A stretch of DNA of 64,000 bases, from contig NZ_CP076668.1 in assembly GCF_018968705.1 (NCBI RefSeq), positions 5,764,501-5,828,500 on the forward strand, given 5' to 3'. The number at the start of each line of letters is the position of its first letter. The first letter of the stretch is position 1. Source of the stretch: Pseudomonas lijiangensis (lineage in GTDB: Bacteria; Pseudomonadota; Gammaproteobacteria; Pseudomonadales; Pseudomonadaceae). Positions 25,843 through 35,649 of the stretch are shown one piece after another. Position numbers and translations under genes: made by a program. The notes under the pieces were generated by a model, which saw only the letters and a program-made list of their open reading frames with translations, was not told where the DNA came from and searched no databases.

Positions 25843-27150
25843 ATGGAGTTGAACCCTGCGGACAAGACGGCCGAGAGGCCGTCGATCCTGTCATTCGATA
25901 AATCGACCGTCGTCGTGTGGGTGGTCATCGGCCTGATTCTGGTCGAAACCTTTTCCGGCGTGCTGCGCTTCTACTTCGACAAGGCAGGCATCAGCCCGCT
26001 GCTCTATGTGCCCAAGATGGCGTGCGTCCTGTTGTTTGCCCTGGAGTTGCGCACGTTCAGGGCCGGAAGGCTGTTCTGGACGTGCATGCTGCTGTGGGTA
26101 TTTTTCGCGATGCTGGCGATGCTGCATGGCGCCAGCCTGTTCAATATTGCCTTCAGCCTGTTCGCCTTGAGCCCGCTGTTTTTCGGGCTGGTGTGCAGTG
26201 AATACCTGTTCCGGCGCAGAAAACTGCTCGCCTGGGCCATCGGCTTTTGCCTGCTGGCGTCACTGGCGGGCCTGGCGCTGGACAAATACACCTTCGTGCC
26301 CTGGAAAGGCTACACCTACAGCGTGGGGGAAACGCAGCTCAGCGCCAACATGTCATGGAGTGCGGACGATGAAGACCGGATTGCCGGTTTCGCCCGGATG
26401 TCGAGCCTGCTGTCGATCCTCATCGCCCTCTACAGCCTGTACCTGCTGATGTTCATCCGCTCGCGGCCGCTCATCCTGCTGCTGAGCGCAGTGGCACTCT
26501 ACGGAATCGTGCTGACCACCAGCAAGGCGCCCGCCGTCGCCTTCGTGCTGACCCTCGGCCTGCTGCTGATCCAGCGGATGAACTGGCCCTCCAGGCTGGC
26601 CTGCATCCTGGCAGTCATGGCCGGTTTGCTGCTGCCGACGCTTGGGCTTTTGCATGACTTCGATGCCCGGACAGTCAGCAGCGGCGGCAGCTCGCTGGCG
26701 TCGCTGTATGACCGGCTGAACAACACTTGGCCTAATATCGTCGACGCCATGACCCTGGCTGGCTGGGGCATGACCGGAGCGGGGTTCGGAATGGTCGGCA
26801 GTACGCTGACGATGTTTCCGGTTCCGGGCGCCGACATCTTCATGACCATCGACAGCAGCGTCCTCTACCTGTGGGTAATGCTGGGGGTGAGCGGGCTGTT
26901 GCTGTATGCGCTGCAGATTCCCCTGTTCTTCGCCCTGATCAACGAGCAAAGCCCGTTGAGCCGCATGTTGCTGGCGATCGGTTTCTGTTGCTGCCTGATC
27001 AGCTGGACCACGGATATCTTCGAGGTGACGGTAGCCAACCTGTTCATCGGCCTGGCCGTGGGCCATGTGCTGTTCGCCCGCCGTGAAGAGGATATGCAGG
27101 CGAACGGCCCGGCGCACATGCAGATCAACGCCCTGCCCGCTCCGCAATGA
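25843..27150 (+). CDS. Wzy/WaaL-like polysaccharide polymerase or ligase
   Basis: 435-residue integral inner-membrane protein with about 10-12 hydrophobic segments, for example VVWVVIGLILVETFSG, LLLWVFFAMLAMLHGAS and SLLSILIALYSLYLLMFI. A larger periplasmic loop lies around residues 280-345 (DFDARTVSSGGSSLASLYDRL). This topology and the loop with conserved Arg and Gly residues fit the O-antigen polymerase/ligase superfamily (Wzy_C/WaaL). The next gene starts 10 bases after its stop and encodes a secreted glycosidase, so the pair probably handles one exopolysaccharide. No glycosyltransferases lie nearby. Confidence 0.75.
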   Translation: MELNPADKTAERPSILSFDKSTVVVWVVIGLILVETFSGVLRFYFDKAGISPLLYVPKMACVLLFALELRTFRAGRLFWTCMLLWVFFAMLAMLHGASLFNIAFSLFALSPLFFGLVCSEYLFRRRKLLAWAIGFCLLASLAGLALDKYTFVPWKGYTYSVGETQLSANMSWSADDEDRIAGFARMSSLLSILIALYSLYLLMFIRSRPLILLLSAVALYGIVLTTSKAPAVAFVLTLGLLLIQRMNWPSRLACILAVMAGLLLPTLGLLHDFDARTVSSGGSSLASLYDRLNNTWPNIVDAMTLAGWGMTGAGFGMVGSTLTMFPVPGADIFMTIDSSVLYLWVMLGVSGLLLYALQIPLFFALINEQSPLSRMLLAIGFCCCLISWTTDIFEVTVANLFIGLAVGHVLFARREEDMQANGPAHMQINALPAPQ

Positions 27151-27159
27151 GGCCACGAC

Positions 27160-28446
27160 ATGAGAACCCTTGCATGGCTGCTGCTTGGCTGCCTGTCCGG
27201 TCACGCATCGGCCCAGGAAGAGCCGGTCTTTCTGACGGGGATCGGTACCCATCTGATGAATTTCGATCACCCGTTGAGGCAACCGCTCAATCTCGCCGAA
27301 CAGGCAGGCTTCAATGCGGTCAGGGACGATATCTTCTGGTCCACCGCCGAGCCCAGCCCCAATCAGTGGCGCATCATCCCCCAATGGCGCAACTACCTGA
27401 ACATGGCCAGTGACCTGAACCTCAACAGAACAGCCATTCTGGGTTACAGCACCTCGTTTCATGGCAACGCCAAACCCCGCACGCCCGAGGTGACAGCGGC
27501 GTTCCTGAAGTATGTCGACTACGTCAGCCGGCAACTGGGCAACAAGGTGAGTTTCTACGAGGTGTGGAACGAGTGGGATCTGGACGGGCCGAAGGACCGC
27601 AAACTCAGCCTGGACTATGCCGATCTGGTCACCAGCACCGTGCCAGTGATTCGCAAGAACACCCGCGACGTCAACGGGCCCCCGGCGAAGATCCTGGCGG
27701 GTGCAATTACCCGCGACGGCATGAACGGCGGCTTCGCGAACGGCCTGATCGAAAGCGGCGTGCTGGATCTGGTGGACGGCCTGTCCCTGCATCCTTACGC
27801 CCATTGCTCTGCCACCAACGGCAACACACCGGAAGCCTGGGTGCGCTGGATGACTCGCTACGAGCAGGACATCCGCACCCGCGTGGGCCGTGCCGTGCCG
27901 CTCTATCTCACGGAAATGGGCTGGCCCAGCCATCAAGGCCCCTGCGGCAAGAGCGAGGTCACCCAGGCCGTCTACATGGCGCGGATCTTTTTTCTGGCGC
28001 GCACGATTCCCAATGTCAAAGGCCTGTGGTGGTACGACCTGTTCAATGACGGGCCGAACCGCTACGACCAGGAGCATAACTTCGGGGTACTCAATGAAGA
28101 CCTGTCGCCCAAGCCCGCCTACGCCATGATGCAGGCCATTGCGCCGATCATCAGCAGTTACACCTACGATGCCCAGGCCAGCACCCTGAGCGACAGCACT
28201 TACCTGCTGTACTTCGACAAGGGCGATGAGCGGGTTGTGGTGGCCTGGGCCATCGGCCAGCCAACGGATAAGCAGATCATCAGCGAACGGCCCATGAGCG
28301 GACCGGTGAGGCTGACCGACACTATCAACCCCGAACAGGGCCGCATCGACAGCAAGCAGTCATGGCAGTGTCAGGCCGGCCGCTGCTCGACCTCGGTCAG
28401 GCTGACCAACTTCCCCAAGATCATCAGCCTGAGCAGCAGTCACTGA
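27160..28446 (+). CDS. Secreted glycoside hydrolase, PslG/GH39-like
   Basis: 428 residues with a signal peptide (MRTLAWLLLGCLSGHASA, cleavage before QEE). The LLGC at 8-11 could be a lipobox but is very close to the N-terminus. The (beta/alpha)8 clan-A fold is indicated by strand-end motifs. FYEVWNEWD supplies the probable acid/base Glu138, and LYLTEMGWP the probable nucleophile Glu252, with GLSLHPYAH between. After residue 350 there is a small beta domain. PslG, which hydrolyses and helps export Psl, has the same arrangement. The substrate here is unknown, though the membrane polymerase gene next door suggests the same polymer. Its 3' end overlaps the convergent regulator by 7 bases. Confidence 0.82.
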   Translation: MRTLAWLLLGCLSGHASAQEEPVFLTGIGTHLMNFDHPLRQPLNLAEQAGFNAVRDDIFWSTAEPSPNQWRIIPQWRNYLNMASDLNLNRTAILGYSTSFHGNAKPRTPEVTAAFLKYVDYVSRQLGNKVSFYEVWNEWDLDGPKDRKLSLDYADLVTSTVPVIRKNTRDVNGPPAKILAGAITRDGMNGGFANGLIESGVLDLVDGLSLHPYAHCSATNGNTPEAWVRWMTRYEQDIRTRVGRAVPLYLTEMGWPSHQGPCGKSEVTQAVYMARIFFLARTIPNVKGLWWYDLFNDGPNRYDQEHNFGVLNEDLSPKPAYAMMQAIAPIISSYTYDAQASTLSDSTYLLYFDKGDERVVVAWAIGQPTDKQIISERPMSGPVRLTDTINPEQGRIDSKQSWQCQAGRCSTSVRLTNFPKIISLSSSH

Positions 28447-29093
28447 TCCAGCGGCGCGCCTGATGACTGAAGACGCTCGGCAAACTTGACCAGATCCGCC
28501 AGAGAGTCGGCCTGCATCTTGCGCATGACCGAGCCGCGCCGGACCTTGACCGTTATTTCGCTCACGTTGAGCCGATCCGCAATCTGCTTGTTCAGCAGGC
28601 CGCAGACCACAAGCTCCATCACCTGCTGCTCCCCCGCATTCAGGCTTGCATGACGCCGCTGCAACTCGGTTTCCACCGCACGGGACTGACGCCTTGTCCG
28701 ATCCTGCACCAAGCCCTGCTGGATGGCGTCCAGCAAATCCTGCTCACGAAAAGGCTTGGTCAGAAACTCCAGAGCCCCCGCCTTCATCGCCCGCACCGAC
28801 ATCGGGATATCGCCATGCCCGGTGATAAAAATCACCGGCAGCCCGATACCCCACTTCGCCATCTCGCTCTGAAAATCCAGGCCGCTCATGCCCGGCATCC
28901 GCACGTCCAGAATCAGGCAACCGGGTGCATCGGGTCGCGGGCTGTGGAGGAACTCCCGGGTTGAGCCGAACAGCATGGCGCGCAGCCCGACCGAGGCCAG
29001 CAAGTCCTCCAGAGACGAACGCACCGACTGATCGTCGTCGACCACGTAAATGATCGGTTCTTCGTCCTGCGGGGCCGGAACGATTGTTTTCAT
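28440..29093 (-). CDS. FixJ/NarL-type response regulator
   Basis: 217 residues. The receiver domain (about 14-125) has acidic residues in VVDDDQSV, the phospho-acceptor Asp in LILDVRMPGMSG, Thr in FITGHGDIP, and Lys in FLTKPF. The GHGDIPMSVRAMKAGALEFLTKPF stretch is the FixJ-group signature. The LuxR-type HTH domain (about 148-210) contains LNKQIADRLNVSEITVKVRRGSV. It is the transcription factor partner of the upstream histidine kinase, whose stop it overlaps. Target genes are unknown, though the neighbouring ABC transporter is a plausible one. Confidence 0.9.
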   Translation of the reverse strand: MKTIVPAPQDEEPIIYVVDDDQSVRSSLEDLLASVGLRAMLFGSTREFLHSPRPDAPGCLILDVRMPGMSGLDFQSEMAKWGIGLPVIFITGHGDIPMSVRAMKAGALEFLTKPFREQDLLDAIQQGLVQDRTRRQSRAVETELQRRHASLNAGEQQVMELVVCGLLNKQIADRLNVSEITVKVRRGSVMRKMQADSLADLVKFAERLQSSGAPLDQ

Positions 29094-30157
29094 CAGCTCT
29101 CCATCTTTGCGGTAGGCAGGGTGAAATGAAACGTCGCGCCGCCCTGCTCGCCGGGCGTCACCCAGATGCGGCCGCCATGGGCTTCAATAATGGAGCGGCT
29201 GATCGCCAGGCCAATCCCCATCCCCTGCTCCTTGGTCGTGTAGAAGGCATCGAAAATCCGTTCGAGATGTTCCGCCGGGACGCCGATGCCGTTATCGGAT
29301 ACCGAAAACCGGACATCCGAGCCTGCGCGCCAGTCCACCACCACCTGCAATTGGGCCTGACCCGGCTCATGGCCGCTCATGGCGTCCATCGCATTGAGCA
29401 TCATGTTCAGCAGCACCTGCTGGATCTGCACACGATCAGCCAGCAACGGCGGCAAGCCATCGGGAATGTCCACCGTCAGGGTAACGCCCTGCTGGTTCAT
29501 TTCACTATGGGCGAGGGAAACGATTTCGGCGACGGCATCGGCCACGCTCACCCATTCCTTGTGGGTCGAGGCCGGTTTTGCCAGCGCCCGCACATGCACG
29601 ATCACATCGCTGGCCCGGTTGGCGTCACCGATCATGCGCTCGATGGCCTGTCGGGCCTTGGGCAGGTTCGCTGGCTCGTTCGCCAGCCAGCGCAAACCGG
29701 CATTGCCACTGGTGACAATCGCCGCCAGCGGCTGGTTGACCTCATGGGCGATGGACGCCGTCAGTTCGCCCAGCATGTTGACTCGCGCAATCTGCGCCAA
29801 CTGGGTACGCGCCTCGTGAGCCGTGCGGATCGCCGCTGCCAGGCGCAACGCCAGATAGGTGGTCATGGCAATGGCCAGAAGGCTGATGCCGCAGTTGATC
29901 AGCCCTGATTCACTGGCTCGGGAGGTGGTCAATTCGTAGCTGATGACGGTGAGTCCCATGCAACCCAGCGCGACGGCGATCACGCCACCGGCCGGCATGA
30001 AACGCGCCGCCAGCAGCACCACGGCAATCTGGAAAACCCCGACCGCAATTTCCAGATCCGTCAGCGTATCGGCAATCGCAATGGCCACCGCCAGCGCGAG
30101 CAATGCGGCCAGTCGAACGGCCATTGCCGCCTTGCCAAAGGTTTTCGACTCACGCAT
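29093..30157 (-). CDS. Sensor histidine kinase
   Basis: 354 residues. The N-terminal 110 residues contain about four transmembrane helices with short loops and no PAS domain, so the signal is probably sensed in or at the membrane. The HisKA region has the phospho-acceptor His in ASIAHEVNQPLAAI (about residue 140), the common form of FixL/DctB-type kinases. The ATP-binding domain shows NMMLNAMDAM (N box), SDNGIGVP (G1), and EQGMGIGLAISRSII (G2). It pairs with the FixJ-like regulator downstream and follows the ABC transporter genes on the same strand with a 55-base gap. Confidence 0.88.
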   Translation of the reverse strand: MRESKTFGKAAMAVRLAALLALAVAIAIADTLTDLEIAVGVFQIAVVLLAARFMPAGGVIAVALGCMGLTVISYELTTSRASESGLINCGISLLAIAMTTYLALRLAAAIRTAHEARTQLAQIARVNMLGELTASIAHEVNQPLAAIVTSGNAGLRWLANEPANLPKARQAIERMIGDANRASDVIVHVRALAKPASTHKEWVSVADAVAEIVSLAHSEMNQQGVTLTVDIPDGLPPLLADRVQIQQVLLNMMLNAMDAMSGHEPGQAQLQVVVDWRAGSDVRFSVSDNGIGVPAEHLERIFDAFYTTKEQGMGIGLAISRSIIEAHGGRIWVTPGEQGGATFHFTLPTAKMES

Positions 30158-30211
30158 TGCCCGGGTCTCGCTGGTTGATGAAGGCTGAATATGCCAGTTT
30201 TCGTGGAGCGC

Positions 30212-31522
30212 TTATGAGGGATTGTCGAGGCTGAACTGATCCAGCACTTCATCATAGGCAAAAAGCTCGGCATAGCGGCCCCACTGGGTAACGCTACGCA
30301 AGGTCTGCATTGCATCGCTTTCGGACATGAAGTCTTCCAGCTGGTCCCGGAAGCGCCGCGCCGGTGCCGTATGGGTGGCGCGATCATCCAGCACGCGACG
30401 GATATGCGCCACCAGCGGTACGAAACTCAGCAGATGATGGGCGAACAGTTGTTTGCGCTCATCGATATCGGCCAGGGCATAGCGACGCGCCGACGGCAGC
30501 AGGCGGATATCGCCACCCTTGAGTTCGGCAAAGCGCAGCAATTGCAGGACTTCGGCAATGGGGAACAGCTCGTCGGCGTTGTAGTGCAACGCGCTGGCCA
30601 GCTCCGGCAAGTCCGCCGTGGCGCCATAAGGCGGCGCATGAATCGCCTCGATCAACCCGGTCAGCGCGTTGATGGAAACCTGCGGCAGCACCATGCCCAA
30701 GCCAGTACCCGGAAAGACGCCCTGACGCAGTTCGCCAGCGTCACTGTCCTGAGTCATGAGCACGTAGATCTCTTCCACCAGAGCCCTGAACAGCGGGTCC
30801 TGACGGTTGCGCGGCTGTGGCAGATCGACCTTGATCTCGCTGACCACCCGACCGGGGTTGGAGGAGAACAGCAGGATGCGATCACACATCAGCACCGCTT
30901 CAGCGATGTTGTGGGTCACCATCAGGATCGACTTGATGGGCATCCGGCCTTCGGACCACATGTCCAGCAGATCGGTGCGCAGGGTTTCGGCGGTCAGCAC
31001 GTCTAGGGCCGAAAAAGGTTCGTCCATCAGCAGCACGTCAGGGTCGATCACCAAAGCGCGAGCCATGCCCACACGCTGGCGCATGCCGCCCGACAGCTCC
31101 TTGGGATACGCACTCTCGAAACCGTCCAGGCCAATCAGGTCGATGGCCGCCAATGAGCGCTTGCGGCGCAGCTCTGCAGGCACTCGCTGCGCTTCCAGGC
31201 CGACTTCCACGTTCTCCAGCACCGTCAGCCACGGGAACAGCGCAAAGCTCTGGAACACCATGCTCACGGTCGGTGCCCGCCCTTGGGGCCCGGCGGGGAA
31301 ACTCACTTCGCCAGCGGTAGGCACCACCAGACCGGCAATGGAGCGCAGCAGCGTGGACTTGCCCGAACCCGAGCGCCCCAGCAGACCGATGATCTCGTTT
31401 TCATTGAGCTTGAGCGTCACGTTGTCCAGCACCAGACGTTCTTTGCTGGCCTTGCCGTAGACATGCCGGACTTCGCGGACATCCACCAGGCAGCGCTTTT
31501 CGATAGTCATCATGCTTTTCAC
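30212..31522 (-). CDS. ABC transporter ATPase with C-terminal AAA-associated domain
   Basis: 436 residues, nitrate/sulfonate/taurine type. The ABC domain spans about 8-240: Walker A GRSGSGKSTLL, Q-loop MVFQSFALFPWLTVLENVEVG, signature LSGGMRQRVGMARAL, Walker B DVLLMDEPFSALD, and the H-loop MVTHNIAEA. A second domain (about 270-430) is of the AAA-associated type found fused to such ATPases, with a possible winged-helix fold (LPELASALHYNADELFPIAEVLQLL). It lies 3 bases after the permease gene. No periplasmic binding protein gene is beside it, so substrate is unassigned. Confidence 0.9.
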   Translation of the reverse strand: MKSMMTIEKRCLVDVREVRHVYGKASKERLVLDNVTLKLNENEIIGLLGRSGSGKSTLLRSIAGLVVPTAGEVSFPAGPQGRAPTVSMVFQSFALFPWLTVLENVEVGLEAQRVPAELRRKRSLAAIDLIGLDGFESAYPKELSGGMRQRVGMARALVIDPDVLLMDEPFSALDVLTAETLRTDLLDMWSEGRMPIKSILMVTHNIAEAVLMCDRILLFSSNPGRVVSEIKVDLPQPRNRQDPLFRALVEEIYVLMTQDSDAGELRQGVFPGTGLGMVLPQVSINALTGLIEAIHAPPYGATADLPELASALHYNADELFPIAEVLQLLRFAELKGGDIRLLPSARRYALADIDERKQLFAHHLLSFVPLVAHIRRVLDDRATHTAPARRFRDQLEDFMSESDAMQTLRSVTQWGRYAELFAYDEVLDQFSLDNPS

Positions 31523-31525
31523 TCC

Positions 31526-33280
31526 TCAGACCAGGCTCAAACGGCGCTCGGCAAACCCGTAAAGCGGGCGCCAGAGCAGGCGGTTGAAGGCAATTACAAA
31601 CACCGACATCACGACGATGCCCAAGGCAACCCGGGCGAAATCACCCGCCTGAGTGGCACTGGCGATATACGAACCCAGCCCGGTCGCCTGCAGGGACTTG
31701 TCACCCCAGGACACAGCCTCGGCCACGATGCTGGCGTTCCACGAACCTCCCGATGCGGTGAGCGCGCCGGTGATGTAGTAAGGGAAGATCCCCGGCAGGG
31801 CCACGCGCCGCCACCATTGCCAGCCGCGCATGTTGAAGATCCCGGCCACTTCCCGCAGATCGGTCGGCAAGGCGCTGGCCCCGGCGATCACGTTGAACAG
31901 GATGTACCACTGGGTTCCCAGCACCATCAGCGGCGAGAGCCAGATATCCGGGTTCAGCTTCAGCCCGACAATGGCGATGACCGCGAACGGGAACAGCACG
32001 TTGGCCGGAAACGCCGCAAGAAACTGCGCGACCGGTTGCAGCCGTTCAGCCCACACAGGACGCAAGCCGATCCATACACCGATCGGCACCCAGATCAGAC
32101 TGGCAATGACGATCAGCAGGACCACACGCAACATGGTCACCAACCCGAGGCCAAAAGCGTTCGCCACATCGTCCAGCCCCAGTGTCTGGCTGATGAAGTG
32201 CATCAGCCAGACACTCGCGGCCACACAACCGGACAGCACCAGGACCAGCCAGAGGCTGTCAGCCAGGCGGTTCACCTTGGGCGTGGACGCGGTCTTGCGC
32301 GAACGCCCCAACGCCGCCCAGTTCACGGCCATCAAGACACGCCAGGGCGCTGTAAACGCTGCACAGACAGCAGGCACCAGGCGCGAACGCCCCAACAGGC
32401 TGTACATCCATGAGCGCGGACGTTTTTGCGAGGCGGTCTGCTCGAAACGAAACTTGTCGGCCCAGGCCACCACCGGCCGAAACAGCAACTGGTCGTAGCA
32501 CAGGATCACCAGCGCCATGGCCCCCACCGCCCAGGCCACAGCCGCCGGGTCCTTGTGGGCGATGGCCAGGGCCAGCCAGGAACCGATGCCCGGCAGGTTG
32601 ATCTGGGTATCGCCCACCGAAATCGCTTCGCAGGCCACCACGAAAAACCAGCCGCCAGACATCGACATCATCATGTTCCACACCAGGCCCGGCATGGCGA
32701 ATGGCAACTCCAGCCGGAAAAACCTGAGCAGCGGCGAAAAACCGAACTGGCGACTGACTTCATTCAAATCGCTCGGCACCGTGCGCAGCGACTGATAGAA
32801 ACTGAACGCCATGTTCCAGGCCTGACTGGTAAAGATGGCAAAAATGGCCGCAAACTCTGCGCCCAATTGCCGACCGGGAAACATGCCCATGAAAAAGGTC
32901 ACGGTAAATGCCATGAAACCCAGAACCGGAACGGACTGTAATATGTCCAGCGCCGGAATAATGATCATCTCCGCCTTGCGACTCTTGGCCGCCAGAGTGG
33001 CCACGACAAATGTGAAGATCAACGAAGCCGCCAGCGCCGCAAACATGCGCAGTGTTGTGCGCAAGGCATACTCCGGCAACTGCGCCGTATCGAGCACCAT
33101 GGGTGAACTGTCCAGTGCCGTCAGGGGTTGCGCCATCTGATGGACGCCGTGAAACACCAGCACTGCGATCACCGCCAGAAGCAGCACACAGATGAAGTCG
33201 GCCAGACCGGACACATGATTGCGCGTCGATCCGTACTTGAGAGGTGGTAGTTTTTTACCGGATTCAAAGACAGAGTTCAT
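31526..33280 (-). CDS. ABC transporter permease, two fused BPD domains
   Basis: 584 residues made of two consecutive permease (MetI-like) domains, about 75-270 and 350-575, each with five to six hydrophobic segments. Conserved cytoplasmic EAA-like loops are VSRQFGFSPLLRFFRLELPFAMPGL in the first and LREVAGIFNMRGWQWWRRVALPGIFPYYI in the second. Fusion of both halves of the transmembrane dimer in one chain is typical of the group whose ATPase carries the AAA-associated domain. Upstream (33281-33499) is its promoter region with a 14-base palindrome. Confidence 0.9.
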   Translation of the reverse strand: MNSVFESGKKLPPLKYGSTRNHVSGLADFICVLLLAVIAVLVFHGVHQMAQPLTALDSSPMVLDTAQLPEYALRTTLRMFAALAASLIFTFVVATLAAKSRKAEMIIIPALDILQSVPVLGFMAFTVTFFMGMFPGRQLGAEFAAIFAIFTSQAWNMAFSFYQSLRTVPSDLNEVSRQFGFSPLLRFFRLELPFAMPGLVWNMMMSMSGGWFFVVACEAISVGDTQINLPGIGSWLALAIAHKDPAAVAWAVGAMALVILCYDQLLFRPVVAWADKFRFEQTASQKRPRSWMYSLLGRSRLVPAVCAAFTAPWRVLMAVNWAALGRSRKTASTPKVNRLADSLWLVLVLSGCVAASVWLMHFISQTLGLDDVANAFGLGLVTMLRVVLLIVIASLIWVPIGVWIGLRPVWAERLQPVAQFLAAFPANVLFPFAVIAIVGLKLNPDIWLSPLMVLGTQWYILFNVIAGASALPTDLREVAGIFNMRGWQWWRRVALPGIFPYYITGALTASGGSWNASIVAEAVSWGDKSLQATGLGSYIASATQAGDFARVALGIVVMSVFVIAFNRLLWRPLYGFAERRLSLV

Positions 33281-33444
33281 GGCTCACCTCGAACAATTGC
33301 GTACAGGCAAGGGCGGCAAAGTTCAAAGAACTGGCCGTGAGCGTTGAGAGAAGAGTTATAAGTTAAACAACTGTGCTCTAGTGATGAGCAAGTTTATAGA
33401 AGTGCGGGAAAGACGTGAAACCTGCAAAAGTACCCAATTAACAG

Positions 33445-33458
33445 ACTTATATATAAGT
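33445..33458. promoter_or_regulatory. 14-base palindrome upstream of the ABC operon
   Basis: ACTTATATATAAGT is a perfect AT-rich palindrome about 165 bases before the permease start. It could be a regulator operator or simply a fragment of an AT-rich promoter. Confidence 0.35.
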
Positions 33459-33499
33459 TGCGTATACCAAAGTATAGGGGGCTTCGCTCACGGTAATAC

Positions 33500-33643
33500 C
33501 GATCAGTTAAGGCTTACCTGTCACTTGTGGGAGGGGCCTTGGCCGCGACGACTTGCTGACAGGCAACACATTTTCAGCGTCTTCAAGCTGGCTGTCGCGG
33601 CCAAGGCCCCTCCCACGGATTGGGACCTTGCCTCTTAACTGAT
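33500..33643. mobile_element. MITE-like palindromic element, family B, copy 2
   Basis: Ends CGATCAGTTAAGG (33500) and CTTAACTGAT (33634-33643). It matches the complement of the element at 7174-7319 over about 140 bases, including the loop, with only scattered differences. The right end stops two bases before the chemoreceptor stop codon. Confidence 0.7.
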
Positions 33644-33645
33644 GG

Positions 33646-35568
33646 TTACACCCGGAAATGGCTCACCATCATCTGCAACTGGTTACCCAGTCGCGCCAGT
33701 TCGACGCTGGAAGCAGCGGTTTCTTCGCTGGCTTCGGCCGTCTGTTCGGACACATCGCGAACGTTCAGGATGCTGCGGCTGATTTCGTCGGCCACCGAAC
33801 TCTGTTGTTCGGCTGCGGCGGCGATCTGCTGGTTCATGGCCTGGATGTTGGAAACCGTGCGCGTGATGCTTTCCAGGGAAGTACCTGCCTTGCGGGTCAG
33901 TGCAACACTGCTGTCGGTCAGGCTGCGGCTGCCAAGCATGATATCGGAGACCTGACGAGTACCGTTCTGCAGTCCGGCAACCAGGCTTTCGATTTCCTCG
34001 GTCGATTGCTGGGTACGCTGGGCCAGACCACGCACTTCATCGGCCACCACCGCAAAACCACGCCCGGCTTCACCGGCACGAGCCGCTTCGATGGCGGCGT
34101 TGAGCGCCAGCAGGTTGGTCTGTTCGGCCACGGCCTTGATCACGTCCATGACCTTGCCGATCTTGTCGCTTTCCTGCTCCAGTACCGTCATGGCATCGCT
34201 GGAGCGCAAGACTTCGTTGGCCAGCTTTTCGATCTGTTGAATGGCTTCGCCCACCACCTTGTCGCCTTCACGAGCTTCCTTGTCAGCCGTGGAAGCCGCA
34301 ACCGAGGCCTGCTCGGCATTGCGCGCCACTTCATGCACAGTGGCAGACATCTCATGCATGGCAGTGGCCACCTGATCGGTCTCGACTTTCTGGTTGTTGA
34401 CCCCGGCACTGGTCTGCTCGGTCACCGCTGAAAGCTCTTCGGCAGCGCTGGCAATCTGGGTGACGCCATCACGAATCCCGGTAATCAGCTCACGCAGCGT
34501 GGCACCCATGCGCTGGATGCCTTGTTGCAACACGCCCAGCTCGTCGCGACGAGTGACCACCACGGTGTGGCTCAGATCACCCGAAGCAATGCGGTTCACG
34601 ACTTCCAGGGTTTCCTGCAACGGACGGGTAATCTGGCGAGTGATGATGATGGCCGCAAACACGCCCAGTAGCAGAGCAATCAGCGTACCGACGAGCTGGA
34701 GGTTACGCGCCAGGGAAGTGTCTTGGTCAGCCAGGGTTTTCTGCAGGGCAGTGAGTTCAGTGCCCACCTTGAAGATCGCATCCCCAAGAACCGTCATTTC
34801 CTTGCGCGTGACATTGATGGAGTTATCCGCATCCTTGAAGCCCTGTACAGAGGCCTTGTAGGCACGCAGTGCCGTTTCCAGTTGGGCAACCTTGTCGCTC
34901 TGGGTCGCATTGAACGCAGCCTTGAGCTTGTCGACACCCTGGATGGTGGCGTCTATTTGCTGGAATGCCGCCTGCTCGGTCTTGTCCGAAGGATTGCCGG
35001 TATAGCCACGCACTTCGTAACGCGCCAGTTGCACGTCCATACGGGCACTGGCAATCAGTTGCAGCAGATCGGAACGCGCAGGATCGTAGGAATCCAGCTT
35101 CATGACCGACTCATTGATCGCGGAAAGAAGCTCATTCGCCCGCGTCGCATTGACGCCCATTTCGGCACGCACAGTGACACTGTTGCGATAAGCCGTGCGC
35201 ATCTGGTTCAGAACCTTTTCATAGCTATTGAGCTGATCGCCCAGGCGCTCCAGAAGCTGTGCATTCGCCGGATTGGTGAAGTTTTTCAGGATGGACTGTC
35301 GAGCGCTCTTGAAGGCATCCAGCTGAGTCTGGACATTCTGAGCAGCGGTCTCATCGCCATCGGCAAGCATGTATTGCAACCGGGCCACACGCATCACCGT
35401 CAGCTTGTTACCCAGTTCAGTGATATCGCCGATTCTGTCGGTGCGGTCGATCAATCTGTCCAGGCTGTTCCAGCCCACAAGAGCCAGTAGCGCGGTAAAA
35501 ATCAGAACCAGGCCAAATCCCAGGGCCAGTTTCATGTTGACGCTGATATTCGCAAAACTGCTGTTCAT
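33646..35568 (-). CDS. Methyl-accepting chemotaxis protein with HBM sensor domain
   Basis: 640 residues from the ATG at 35568 (GGAGAG just upstream); an upstream ATG at 35604 adds 12 residues. Topology is MCP class I: transmembrane helix about 12-32, a long all-helical periplasmic sensor of about 250 residues, a second helix (about 287-309, [18 protein letters not shown]), then HAMP and the signalling domain. The highly conserved tip contains [23 protein letters not shown]. The N-terminus [19 protein letters not shown] and the sensor length match helical bimodular (HBM) receptors such as McpS, which bind organic acids. A sigma-28 type promoter precedes it, so it is in the flagellar regulon. 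Confidence 0.92.
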   Translation of the reverse strand: MNSSFANISVNMKLALGFGLVLIFTALLALVGWNSLDRLIDRTDRIGDITELGNKLTVMRVARLQYMLADGDETAAQNVQTQLDAFKSARQSILKNFTNPANAQLLERLGDQLNSYEKVLNQMRTAYRNSVTVRAEMGVNATRANELLSAINESVMKLDSYDPARSDLLQLIASARMDVQLARYEVRGYTGNPSDKTEQAAFQQIDATIQGVDKLKAAFNATQSDKVAQLETALRAYKASVQGFKDADNSINVTRKEMTVLGDAIFKVGTELTALQKTLADQDTSLARNLQLVGTLIALLLGVFAAIIITRQITRPLQETLEVVNRIASGDLSHTVVVTRRDELGVLQQGIQRMGATLRELITGIRDGVTQIASAAEELSAVTEQTSAGVNNQKVETDQVATAMHEMSATVHEVARNAEQASVAASTADKEAREGDKVVGEAIQQIEKLANEVLRSSDAMTVLEQESDKIGKVMDVIKAVAEQTNLLALNAAIEAARAGEAGRGFAVVADEVRGLAQRTQQSTEEIESLVAGLQNGTRQVSDIMLGSRSLTDSSVALTRKAGTSLESITRTVSNIQAMNQQIAAAAEQQSSVADEISRSILNVRDVSEQTAEASEETAASSVELARLGNQLQMMVSHFRV

Positions 35569-35649
35569 AAACTCTCCGTGGTGTTCATCGATGCGGCCAT
35601 GCAAAAGCTGAGGATTTTATTTTTTTAAGCAGCAGACTCGCGCACAGGC

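Noticed and set aside
26353..28077. Minus-strand frame of 574 codons across the polymerase and glycosidase genes
   Set aside because: Spans two real genes on the opposite strand; low-complexity shadow.
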